Shown piece after piece: positions 57,590-64,000 of a DNA stretch of 64,000 bases (positions are counted from its first letter, which is position 1; every line of letters begins with the position of its first letter). The position numbers and the translations under genes were made by a program. Origin of the DNA: Sphingomonas zeae (GTDB lineage: Bacteria > Pseudomonadota > Alphaproteobacteria > Sphingomonadales > Sphingomonadaceae); contig NZ_JACIFA010000005.1 of NCBI RefSeq assembly GCF_014197135.1, positions 62,001 through 126,000 on the forward strand. Reading direction: 5' to 3'. The notes beneath the pieces are model-generated. The model was not told the DNA's origin. It did no database searches and was given only the letters and a program-made list of their open reading frames with translations.

Positions 57590-58337
57590 CCGCGAGGATC
57601 AGCTCCGTCTGGGGAATGGCGCGGGGCGTGCCGACATCGAACCACAGGCCCTGATGGACCTGACCGTAAGCCCGACCCGCTGCGATCGCACGGTCCCAGA
57701 AGAGGTTGGTCGAAAACGGCCCCGCGGGCGCGTCGGCGATCAGGCGCGGGTGCAGGATCTGGAGCCCGGTATAGGAAAAGGGCGCGACGCGACTGCGCTG
57801 ACGCCGCGCGGTGATGCGGCCATCGGCACCCAGATGGAAATCGCCCTGCCCTTCATGGTTATGCGCGCGCGCCAGCGGGACCATGAGCAGCAGCGCGTCC
57901 ATCGTCTCCTCGTCCCAGCGCGAAGCGAGCAGGCGGATCGCATCGACCGGCCCGTCGATCCAGAGATTGTCACTGTTGATGACCAGAATGGGATCGTCGC
58001 CCAGCAGAGGCTTGGCCTTGACCAGCCCGCCACCGGTTTCGAGCAGCTGTTCGCGCTCGTCCGAAATGATGACCTCTATTCCCGGAAAGCGATCCTTCAG
58101 ATGCGCTTCCAGCTGGTCGGCGAGATAGTGGACATTGACCACCGCGCGTTCGACCCCAGCGGCAACCAGCCGGTCGAACACATGATCGATCAGCGGCTTG
58201 CCCGCCACCGATACCAGCGGCTTCGGCCGCGTCGCGGTCAGCGGGCGCATCCGCTTGCCCAGGCCCGCCGCCATCACCATCGCGGTGCGCGGCACCTGAC
58301 CCGAAGGTGTCGGGCGGAGCGAGAGTTGCCGGGTCAT
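57582..58337 (-). CDS. murU: MurU-like N-acetylmuramate-1-phosphate uridylyltransferase
   Basis: A 251-residue nucleotidyltransferase with the NTP-binding signature MVMAAGLGKRMRPLTATRPKPL and the metal-binding INSDNLWIDGP. The N-terminus alone would also fit mannose-1-phosphate guanylyltransferase, but the directly overlapping AmgK-like kinase gene points to MurU, which makes UDP-MurNAc from MurNAc-1-phosphate in cell-wall recycling. The pair was shown in Pseudomonas to bypass the fosfomycin-sensitive step. Overlaps amgK by 4 bp and addB by 8 bp. Confidence 0.85.
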   Translation of the reverse strand: MTRQLSLRPTPSGQVPRTAMVMAAGLGKRMRPLTATRPKPLVSVAGKPLIDHVFDRLVAAGVERAVVNVHYLADQLEAHLKDRFPGIEVIISDEREQLLETGGGLVKAKPLLGDDPILVINSDNLWIDGPVDAIRLLASRWDEETMDALLLMVPLARAHNHEGQGDFHLGADGRITARRQRSRVAPFSYTGLQILHPRLIADAPAGPFSTNLFWDRAIAAGRAYGQVHQGLWFDVGTPRAIPQTELILADG

Positions 58338-59311
58338 CGGGACAGCACCTTGGGATCGCCGCGCAGTTCGGGCGGCACATTGTCGTCAAACCAGGCCGCG
58401 ACCGGCGCCAGCACCGGCTGCGACAGATCGCGCTCCAGATAGGCCCAGACACGCGGGCACAGCGTCGGGTAACGCGGCTTGCCGTCGCGCTTCCAAAGCC
58501 GGGTGAAGATGCCGATAATCTTGGCGTTCCGCTGTGCACCCAGTACGTGATAGGCGTTCAGGAACGCATCGCCCTCGCCGGTCGTGGCCAGATAGCGTTG
58601 CAGCATCGCCTGTTCGATCGACGGCTCGACATCGCGGCGCGCATCCTGGAGCAGCGAGACGAGATCATAGGCGGGATGCCCCGCCAGCGCATCCTGGAAG
58701 TCCAGCAGGCCGAGCGTGCGCTCCGGCCCGACCAGCATCAAATTCTCTACATGATAGTCGCGCAAAACGGTCACGGGATGGTCGGTGATGGCGTGCGCGA
58801 AAACCTGATCCCACGCGGCGCGATAGCCCTCGACATCGACGTCGAGGCCGACAGCGGGCGTGTACCATTCGGGAAACAGCCCGACCTCGCGATGGAGGAC
58901 GGTGGCGTCATAGGGGGCCAGCCCCTCGGGCGCGTGGCGGCGCAGCGCGGCCAGAAGATCGACCGCATCGCTATAGAGCCGGACCGTCGCATCGGGATCG
59001 GCCTCGATCGCCTCGCGCATCCGATCGTCGCCGAAATCCTCGATCAGGACCAGGCCGCGATCCTCGTCGGCGCCCAGGATCGCGGGCGCCGCGAAACCCC
59101 GACCGACCAGCCAGCGAGCGATGGCGATGAACGGGCGCGGGTCCTCATGCGGCGGCGGTGCGTCCATCAGCACCGCGCGGCGCGCGCCCAGCGTCACCCG
59201 GAAATAACGGCGGAAAGAGGCGTCACCGGCGAGCGGGACGATCGCCGCCCCTTCCCATCCCAGCATCGTCAGAAAGGTGGCGGCATCCGCCGGAGGGGTC
59301 ATATCGGCCAT
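58334..59311 (-). CDS. amgK: AmgK-like N-acetylmuramate/N-acetylglucosamine kinase
   Basis: A ~325-residue aminoglycoside-phosphotransferase-fold kinase. The catalytic loop is LRDYHVENLML and the metal-binding motif LLDFQDALAG. It should phosphorylate MurNAc (or GlcNAc) at the anomeric carbon, feeding MurU. The start is ATG 59311, with GGGAAA just upstream; ATG 59302 would overlap the tsaE stop as ATGA. Identification depends on the MurU neighbour; the fold also covers other small-molecule kinases. Confidence 0.85.
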   Translation of the reverse strand: MADMTPPADAATFLTMLGWEGAAIVPLAGDASFRRYFRVTLGARRAVLMDAPPPHEDPRPFIAIARWLVGRGFAAPAILGADEDRGLVLIEDFGDDRMREAIEADPDATVRLYSDAVDLLAALRRHAPEGLAPYDATVLHREVGLFPEWYTPAVGLDVDVEGYRAAWDQVFAHAITDHPVTVLRDYHVENLMLVGPERTLGLLDFQDALAGHPAYDLVSLLQDARRDVEPSIEQAMLQRYLATTGEGDAFLNAYHVLGAQRNAKIIGIFTRLWKRDGKPRYPTLCPRVWAYLERDLSQPVLAPVAAWFDDNVPPELRGDPKVLSR

Positions 59312-59745
59312 CGCGTTTCCCAGCCCGAGGGGACCTGCGCTGTCAAGATACGTCCGCCGCGCGCATCCATGTCGAGGGTCAGCGCCAGCGCTTGCGGCCA
59401 GGCGCCCTCGCCCGCCCGGTCGGGCCATTCGACGATCAGGGCGGAGTCCCACAGCGCCTCGTCCAGCCCAAGTTCCTCCATCTGCTCGGGTCCGTCGAGC
59501 CGGTAGAGATCGACGTGCAGGACCGGGATCGCCGTCTCGGGCGGAGCATAGGGCTGGACGATGGCGAAGCTGGGACTGGGCGCCTCGCCCGGCAGCCCCA
59601 GCGCGGCAAGCAGTCCGCGCGCGAGGCTGGTTTTCCCAGCGCCCAGCATACCGGTCAGTGTGACCACGTCCCCCGGTCGAATATGCGCGGCGAGGCGCCG
59701 ACCGAAGTCCTCGGTGGCGGCGGCATCGGCCAGCCGGATCGTCAT
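59299..59745 (-). CDS. tsaE: TsaE, tRNA threonylcarbamoyladenosine biosynthesis ATPase
   Basis: The ATPase that resets the TsaB-TsaD complex forming t6A37 in ANN-decoding tRNAs. The 148-residue protein has Walker A GMLGAGKTSLA (about 32-42), FAIVQPYAP and LYRLDGPEQMEELGLDEAL. It overlaps divL upstream (ATGA) and amgK downstream by 13 bp. Confidence 0.95.
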   Translation of the reverse strand: MTIRLADAAATEDFGRRLAAHIRPGDVVTLTGMLGAGKTSLARGLLAALGLPGEAPSPSFAIVQPYAPPETAIPVLHVDLYRLDGPEQMEELGLDEALWDSALIVEWPDRAGEGAWPQALALTLDMDARGGRILTAQVPSGWETRWPI

Positions 59746-62147
59746 CCCTTGTCCTTTTCCATCACGCGCCGGGGCAGTTCGACGGTGATCAGTGTCCCCT
59801 CGCCCGGGGCGGACAGCAGGGTGATGGTCCCGCCATGCGCCTCGACGAACTGCTTGGCGAGCGGCAGGCCCAGACCCAGCGCACGCTCCCCGGTCGCCTT
59901 GATCCCGGGTTCGGCGAAACGGTCAAAGGCGCGGGTGACCGCCTGTTCGTCCATTCCCTGCCCATCGTCCGACACGACGATACGGGCGCGACCCGAATCG
60001 CCATCGGCATGGAGCAGGATACGTCCCCCTTCCGGCGTCTGTTCGACCGCGTGGCGAAGAAGATGCTCGATCACCTCCTGCAGCCGGCGGCGATCGCCGG
60101 TGACGCGACCGAGCGACCGCTGGATTTCGACCGCGAAGTCCAGCTTGCGCCGTCCCGCGATCGGCCGGATCGTATCGGCCGCCGCACGCGCGACGCGCGC
60201 AAGTTCGACATCGTCCCGCGCGATATCCGCATCGGCCTGGCTGCGGGTCAGATCGAGTACATCGTCGACCAGCAGGCCCAGCCGCTCGGTGGATTCGAGG
60301 ATCGCCTCGACATAGGTCGTCGCCGTCTCTGGCAAAGCCCCGGCAAAGCCACCATGCAGCATCTCGGCAAACCCGCTGATCGAGGTCAGCGGCGTGCGCA
60401 GCTCATAGCTCATATTGGCGACGAAGGCCGTCTTGACCTTGTCCGCCGCCTCCAGCGCGTCGGCGCGATCGCGCAAGGCTTGCTCCGCACGCCTGCTATC
60501 GGTGATGTCGAGCAGGGTGAACAACGCATTGCCGTCGGGCAGGGGCACGCCCGCAAATTCGAAATGTCGTCCATCGGCAAAGGTGACACGGCCACCGCGT
60601 TGCTGCCGCTCGATGGTCGCCGAGCGGACCAGATCGACGATCAGCGCAGAGCGGCCCGGCGTCGCCAGCCGTTCAGCCACCCGATCGGCAAAATGATCGA
60701 CCCGCGGATGGCCGGTCAGGAATTCCTCTTCCAGGCCCCAAAGCGCTCGAAAACGGTTGTTCCACAGTTGCAACCGGCCATCGGCGGCGAACACGCCCAA
60801 TGCCTCGAACAGATTGTCGAAGGTCGCGGTCCGCACGCGCAGCAGCGTGTCGCGGGCGGAAGCAAGTTGCACTTCCTCGGTCCGATCCTCGAAGATCATC
60901 AGCAGACCGCCATCGGGAAGCGGCTGCGCCACAACGCGCAGATGCGTGCCACCGGGCAGATGCCATTGCTCCTCGATCCCGCCGCTCGCCTGGCGGAACC
61001 AGCCCACGCGCTCGGCCTTCCAGCCCGGGAAGTCGCGGACCTCGGGGCTGCGATTGGCCTCGCGCATCCGTTCCAGGACGCGGTCGAATTCGGGATGATC
61101 GGCCAGCCACTCGGCACGCATCGCGAACATGCGGCGGAAAGGCTGGTTGCAGAAGACGAGGCCGCGATCGGGTCCGAAATGCGCGACCGCCGCCGACAGC
61201 CGGTCGAGCATCGCGCGCTGTGCCTCGGCAAAGCGCTTGGCGCCCGCGCGCGACTGTTCCAGATCCTCGATATCGACCGCGAACCCGGCGATCCCGCCGG
61301 TCGGCAACGGAACATCATAAATACGCAGCGCCCGCCGCGCACCGTCGATCGTCGCTGGCAATACCTGCTCATGGGGTCGCCCCCGGTCGCGCGCCGCCGC
61401 TGCGCCCGCCAGCGGTCCGCCCCGCCCCGATCCTTCCACCAGTTCCAGTCCGCGCCCGACGACATCGGCGGCGTCCCGGCCCTCGACCGCTTCGACATAA
61501 GCGGTGTTGACCATCGCCAGCCGCAGATCGGGTCCGCGATACCACATAGGCAGCGGTGCCGCCTCGATCAGTCCGGTCAGCGCCTGAAATGCGTCGCCCA
61601 GTCGCCGCGCCTCGCCGTCGAGCCGGGCGATCTCGTCCTGCGCCTCGGTCATGTCGAAGACCCAGATGACGACCTCTCCGGCCGCGCCCTGATGGGCGGG
61701 CGCGCGCGCGCCATCGAACAACAGGGTGCGGGACGAACCTTGCGGCCGGACGATCCGGCGAAAGCGGCGCCCGGTCTTCTGCGCGGCGGTCAGGTCGGCG
61801 GCCAGCAGCGACTGATCTTCGGCGCTCAGCCCGGCATCGTCATAGGTCAGTTCTTCCAGAAAGCGCGCGACGTCGGCGAGGCCGAGCCAGTCCGCCAGCC
61901 GCCGTGGCATTTCGATCCGCCCGTCGCTGCGCATCACCATCGCCTGGGCGGGGCCTGCACGCAGCATGGCGTCGAGCCGGTCGCGTTCCAGCCGCACCGT
62001 CGCCGCCTCGGCGCGCGCGCGCGCGCCCAGATAGAGCAGGACCATGCCGATCAGGATCAGCGCGCAGGCCACTGCGCCCAACAGGACCGCCTCGGTATCA
62101 CCGATCGCAATCATCCGAGAGGGGCCGTGCCGAAACATTGCATCCAC
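59742..62147 (-). CDS. divL: DivL-like cell-cycle sensor (tyrosine-variant histidine kinase)
   Basis: A ~801-residue membrane sensor with one N-terminal helix (about 20-43), about four PAS-like domains and a C-terminal DHp-ATPase module. The phospho-acceptor His of the H-box is Tyr581 (FVANMSYELRTPLTS), the hallmark of Caulobacter DivL, which controls CckA and so CtrA. The N-box reads HLLRHAVEQT (His699 where Asn is expected), while SDDGQGMDE and LGLGLPLAKQF are intact, so it is probably a pseudokinase. Alternative starts are ATG 62138 and 62114. Overlaps tsaE; ahcY is upstream. Confidence 0.85.
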   Translation of the reverse strand: MDAMFRHGPSRMIAIGDTEAVLLGAVACALILIGMVLLYLGARARAEAATVRLERDRLDAMLRAGPAQAMVMRSDGRIEMPRRLADWLGLADVARFLEELTYDDAGLSAEDQSLLAADLTAAQKTGRRFRRIVRPQGSSRTLLFDGARAPAHQGAAGEVVIWVFDMTEAQDEIARLDGEARRLGDAFQALTGLIEAAPLPMWYRGPDLRLAMVNTAYVEAVEGRDAADVVGRGLELVEGSGRGGPLAGAAAARDRGRPHEQVLPATIDGARRALRIYDVPLPTGGIAGFAVDIEDLEQSRAGAKRFAEAQRAMLDRLSAAVAHFGPDRGLVFCNQPFRRMFAMRAEWLADHPEFDRVLERMREANRSPEVRDFPGWKAERVGWFRQASGGIEEQWHLPGGTHLRVVAQPLPDGGLLMIFEDRTEEVQLASARDTLLRVRTATFDNLFEALGVFAADGRLQLWNNRFRALWGLEEEFLTGHPRVDHFADRVAERLATPGRSALIVDLVRSATIERQQRGGRVTFADGRHFEFAGVPLPDGNALFTLLDITDSRRAEQALRDRADALEAADKVKTAFVANMSYELRTPLTSISGFAEMLHGGFAGALPETATTYVEAILESTERLGLLVDDVLDLTRSQADADIARDDVELARVARAAADTIRPIAGRRKLDFAVEIQRSLGRVTGDRRRLQEVIEHLLRHAVEQTPEGGRILLHADGDSGRARIVVSDDGQGMDEQAVTRAFDRFAEPGIKATGERALGLGLPLAKQFVEAHGGTITLLSAPGEGTLITVELPRRVMEKDKG

Positions 62148-62210
62148 GCATCTCTAGCCCGATCGGCTCGCGATACGCCATAACCAAGACGCCAGGACGC
62201 GGCGTTCCGC

Positions 62211-62244
62211 CAAAGAAAAAAGGGCCGCCCTTTCGGACGGCCCT
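62211..62244 (-). terminator. Intrinsic terminator of ahcY
   Basis: Minus-strand stem AGGGCCGTCC-GAAA-GGGCGGCCCT followed by TTTTTCTTTG, 30 bases after the ahcY stop. It separates ahcY from divL. Confidence 0.9.
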
Positions 62245-62273
62245 CTCATTCGAGCAAAAACCTCGATGCGGGA

Positions 62274-63692
62274 TCAGTAGCGATAATGATCCGGCTTGAA
62301 CGGGCCTTCGACCGGCACGCCGATATAAGCGGCCTGCTTCTCGCTCAGCTTCGACAGCTGGACGCCCAGCTTTTCGAGGTGGAGCGCGGCGACCTTCTCG
62401 TCGAGGTGCTTCGGGAGCACATAGACTTCGTTCTTGTAGTTCTCGCCCTTGGTCCAAAGCTCGATCTGGGCGAGCGTCTGGTTGGTGAACGAGGCCGACA
62501 TGACGAAGGACGGGTGGCCGGTCGCGCAGCCCAGGTTCACCAGGCGGCCCTTGGCCAGCACGATGATCTGCTTGCCGTCCGGGAATTCGACCAGGTCGGT
62601 GCCGGGCTTCACTTCGGTCCACTTGTAGTTCGACAGCGCCGCGATCTGGATCTCGGAGTCGAAGTGGCCGATGTTGCAGACGATCGACATGGGCTTCATC
62701 GCCTTCATGTGATCGGCGGTGATGACGTCGGCATTGCCGGTCGCGGTGACGAAGATGTCGGCGCGCTTCACGGCCTCATCCATGGTCACGACCTCGAAGC
62801 CTTCCATCGCCGCCTGCAGTGCGCAGATCGGGTCGATCTCGGTCACGAGCACGCGCGCGCCGCCATTGCGGAGCGACTGGGCCGAGCCCTTGCCCACGTC
62901 GCCGAAACCGGCAACCGCGGCGACCTTGCCCGCCAGCATGACGTCGGTGGCGCGACGGATGGCGTCGACCAGCGATTCCTTGCAGCCGTACAGGTTGTCG
63001 AACTTCGACTTCGTCACCGAGTCGTTGACGTTGATGGCGGGGAACGGCAGTTCGCCCTTCTTCGCGATCTCGTACAGGCGGTGAACGCCGGTCGTCGTCT
63101 CTTCCGAAACGCCCTTCAGGTTCTTGACGGTCTGGGTCAGATAGCCCGGCTTCTTGGCGATGAACGCCTTGACCGAACGCTGGAATTCGACCTCTTCCTC
63201 ATTCTCCGGCTCGCCGAAGGTCTGACCGGCTTCCAGCTTGGCGCCCCACAGCGCGAACATGGTCGCGTCGCCGCCATCGTCCAGGATGATGTTGGCGGTG
63301 GTGCCGTCACCATTCTTGTCCCAGTCGAAAATGTCGCCGACATAATCCCAATATTCGGCCAGCGTCTCGCCCTTCACGGCGAAGACGGGGATGCCGGCAG
63401 CGGCGATCGCGGCGGCGGCATGGTCCTGGGTCGAGAAGATGTTGCAGGTCGCCCAGCGCACATCGGCGCCGAGCGCGGTCAGCGTCTCGATCAGCACGGC
63501 GGTCTGGATCGTCATGTGCAGCGAGCCGGTGATGCGCGCGCCCTTGAGCGGCTGAGCAGCGCCGAATTCCTCGCGCAGGGCCATCAGGCCGGGCATCTCG
63601 GTCTCGGCGATCTTGATCTCGGCGCGGCCGAAATCAGCGAGGCTGATGTCCTTGATGACGTAATCGTTCTTGGTGGCAGCAGTCGTGGACAC
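62274..63692 (-). CDS. ahcY: Adenosylhomocysteinase
   Basis: Hydrolyses S-adenosylhomocysteine to homocysteine and adenosine, relieving product inhibition of methyltransferases. The 472-residue protein has the NAD-binding loop [16 protein letters not shown], the substrate region [16 protein letters not shown] and the conserved C-terminal end KPDHYRY. I chose GTG 63692, which has GGAG seven bases upstream and yields the normal length; the open frame runs 31 codons further without conservation. A perfect 20-bp palindrome is 94 bases upstream and a terminator follows. Confidence 0.96.
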   Translation of the reverse strand: MSTTAATKNDYVIKDISLADFGRAEIKIAETEMPGLMALREEFGAAQPLKGARITGSLHMTIQTAVLIETLTALGADVRWATCNIFSTQDHAAAAIAAAGIPVFAVKGETLAEYWDYVGDIFDWDKNGDGTTANIILDDGGDATMFALWGAKLEAGQTFGEPENEEEVEFQRSVKAFIAKKPGYLTQTVKNLKGVSEETTTGVHRLYEIAKKGELPFPAINVNDSVTKSKFDNLYGCKESLVDAIRRATDVMLAGKVAAVAGFGDVGKGSAQSLRNGGARVLVTEIDPICALQAAMEGFEVVTMDEAVKRADIFVTATGNADVITADHMKAMKPMSIVCNIGHFDSEIQIAALSNYKWTEVKPGTDLVEFPDGKQIIVLAKGRLVNLGCATGHPSFVMSASFTNQTLAQIELWTKGENYKNEVYVLPKHLDEKVAALHLEKLGVQLSKLSEKQAAYIGVPVEGPFKPDHYRY

Positions 63693-63785
63693 GACGAAAC
63701 TCCGTGCAAAATGGGGCCGACCAAGACGCGCGCGCACGCCGATCGGCACGGCGCCCGCCTTAGCGGCGATCGCCTTAGGGATCAA

Positions 63786-63805
63786 ATATAAAGATATCTT
63801 TATAT
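63786..63805. promoter_or_regulatory. 20-bp palindromic operator upstream of ahcY
   Basis: ATATAAAGATATCTTTATAT is a perfect 20-bp palindrome in an otherwise GC-rich region, 94 bases before the ahcY start and 20 bases after the yqgE stop. It resembles operators of ArsR-family regulators that respond to SAM or S-adenosylhomocysteine (SahR/SamR type) and control methionine-cycle genes. The regulator is not in the window. Confidence 0.65.
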
Positions 63806-63824
63806 CGTTTTGTCGACTTCGCCG

Positions 63825-64000
63825 TCAGGCCGTCCCGCCGCCCGTCACCAGCTGGCGCGGATCAACCCCGGCCGCACCGAAAGCCGCCTGCCAGCGATCC
63901 TCGGCAGACACGTCGAACAGGATTTTCGGCTCGCCCCCGACATTGAACCAGCAACCGGGTTCGCCCAGCTCTTTCTCCAGCTGACCGGCGTCCCACCCGG
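63825..64000 (-). CDS. YqgE/AlgH family protein (C-terminal part)
   Basis: The last ~58 residues of a protein whose 5' end lies past the window edge. The readable part has GWDAGQLEKELGEPGCWFNV and ILFDVSAEDRWQAAF, which match the C-terminal half of the YqgE/AlgH (DUF179, UPF0301) family. Function is unknown. It lies upstream of ahcY on the same strand, separated by 132 bp holding the palindrome. Confidence 0.85.
   Translation of the reverse strand, partial: GWDAGQLEKELGEPGCWFNVGGEPKILFDVSAEDRWQAAFGAAGVDPRQLVTGGGTA

Noticed and set aside
63693..63785. 31-codon N-terminal extension of ahcY
   Set aside because: Unlike any adenosylhomocysteinase N-terminus; the GTG at 63692 has a good ribosome site and gives normal length.
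63693..63824. SAM or SAH riboswitch in the ahcY leader
   Set aside because: I looked for a conserved pseudoknot or multi-stem leader and could not build one; the perfect DNA palindrome is a simpler explanation. A covariance-model search would decide.

Overview
The window is an ordinary-looking stretch of chromosome from a GC-rich alphaproteobacterium, most likely a sphingomonad (Sphingomonadales). Evidence for this is the high GC content with strong G/C third-position bias, a DivL-type tyrosine variant of a histidine kinase, an RcdA/DUF1465 protein, DUF4169 and DUF6481 small proteins, a CC0125/CC1285-type lipoprotein, a cysteine-poor DksA, a GGAAC-N17-GTT stress promoter and a surface protein with a PEP-CTERM-like tail. 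I see no prophage, transposase, integrase, CRISPR array or rRNA.

Layout. 1-4.9 kb: the rod-shape operon mreB(partial)-mreC-mreD-mrdA-rodA. 5-8 kb: tRNA-Lys, DUF6481, a spermidine-synthase-like protein, a palindromic element, DUF4169 and a phospholipase D enzyme. 8-11.8 kb: a sulfate ABC importer (sbp-cysT-cysW-cysA, minus strand). 12-15.1 kb: an aldehyde dehydrogenase, a divergent HxlR regulator/oxidoreductase pair, a second identical tRNA-Lys and a tiny ORF. 15.1-20.6 kb: two secreted peptidases (S10, M1) and a nitronate monooxygenase. 20.6-25 kb: regulatory and surface genes: RcdA-like, two DUF465 genes, PilZ, DksA, a serine-repeat surface protein and a host-attachment protein. 25-33.2 kb: serS-surE-LysM/M23, a small stress protein, tyrS, a YdcZ-type transporter, recG and sdhE. 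33.3-41.1 kb: mfd, a SnoaL-like protein, an EAL protein, moaA-nadK and tRNA-Asn. 41.1-50.5 kb: a ygiB-like/ygiC-like pair, small envelope proteins, YjbQ, secA, a TonB-like protein, argJ and a GST. 50.6-64 kb: a long minus-strand series, yqgE(partial)-ahcY-divL-tsaE-amgK-murU-addB-addA-trxA.

The genes group by theme. Cell wall and shape: mre operon, PBP2, RodA, NlpD-like protein, AmgK/MurU recycling. Cell-cycle and second-messenger control: DivL-like pseudokinase, RcdA-like adaptor, EAL phosphodiesterase, PilZ receptor. Genome maintenance: recG, mfd, addAB. Sulfur/methyl cycle: sulfate importer, ahcY with a perfect 20-bp palindrome upstream.

No clearly undescribed multi-gene system is visible. 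The most unusual signals are the DivL-like protein that has lost both its phospho-acceptor His and its N-box Asn, the serine-repeat surface protein with clustered GCCAATT motifs upstream, a compact YgiB-like lipoprotein paired with an ATP-grasp ligase, a tandem repeat running through the nadK stop codon, and a family of dispersed palindromic elements. Functions are inferred from reading protein sequences; no database search was run.
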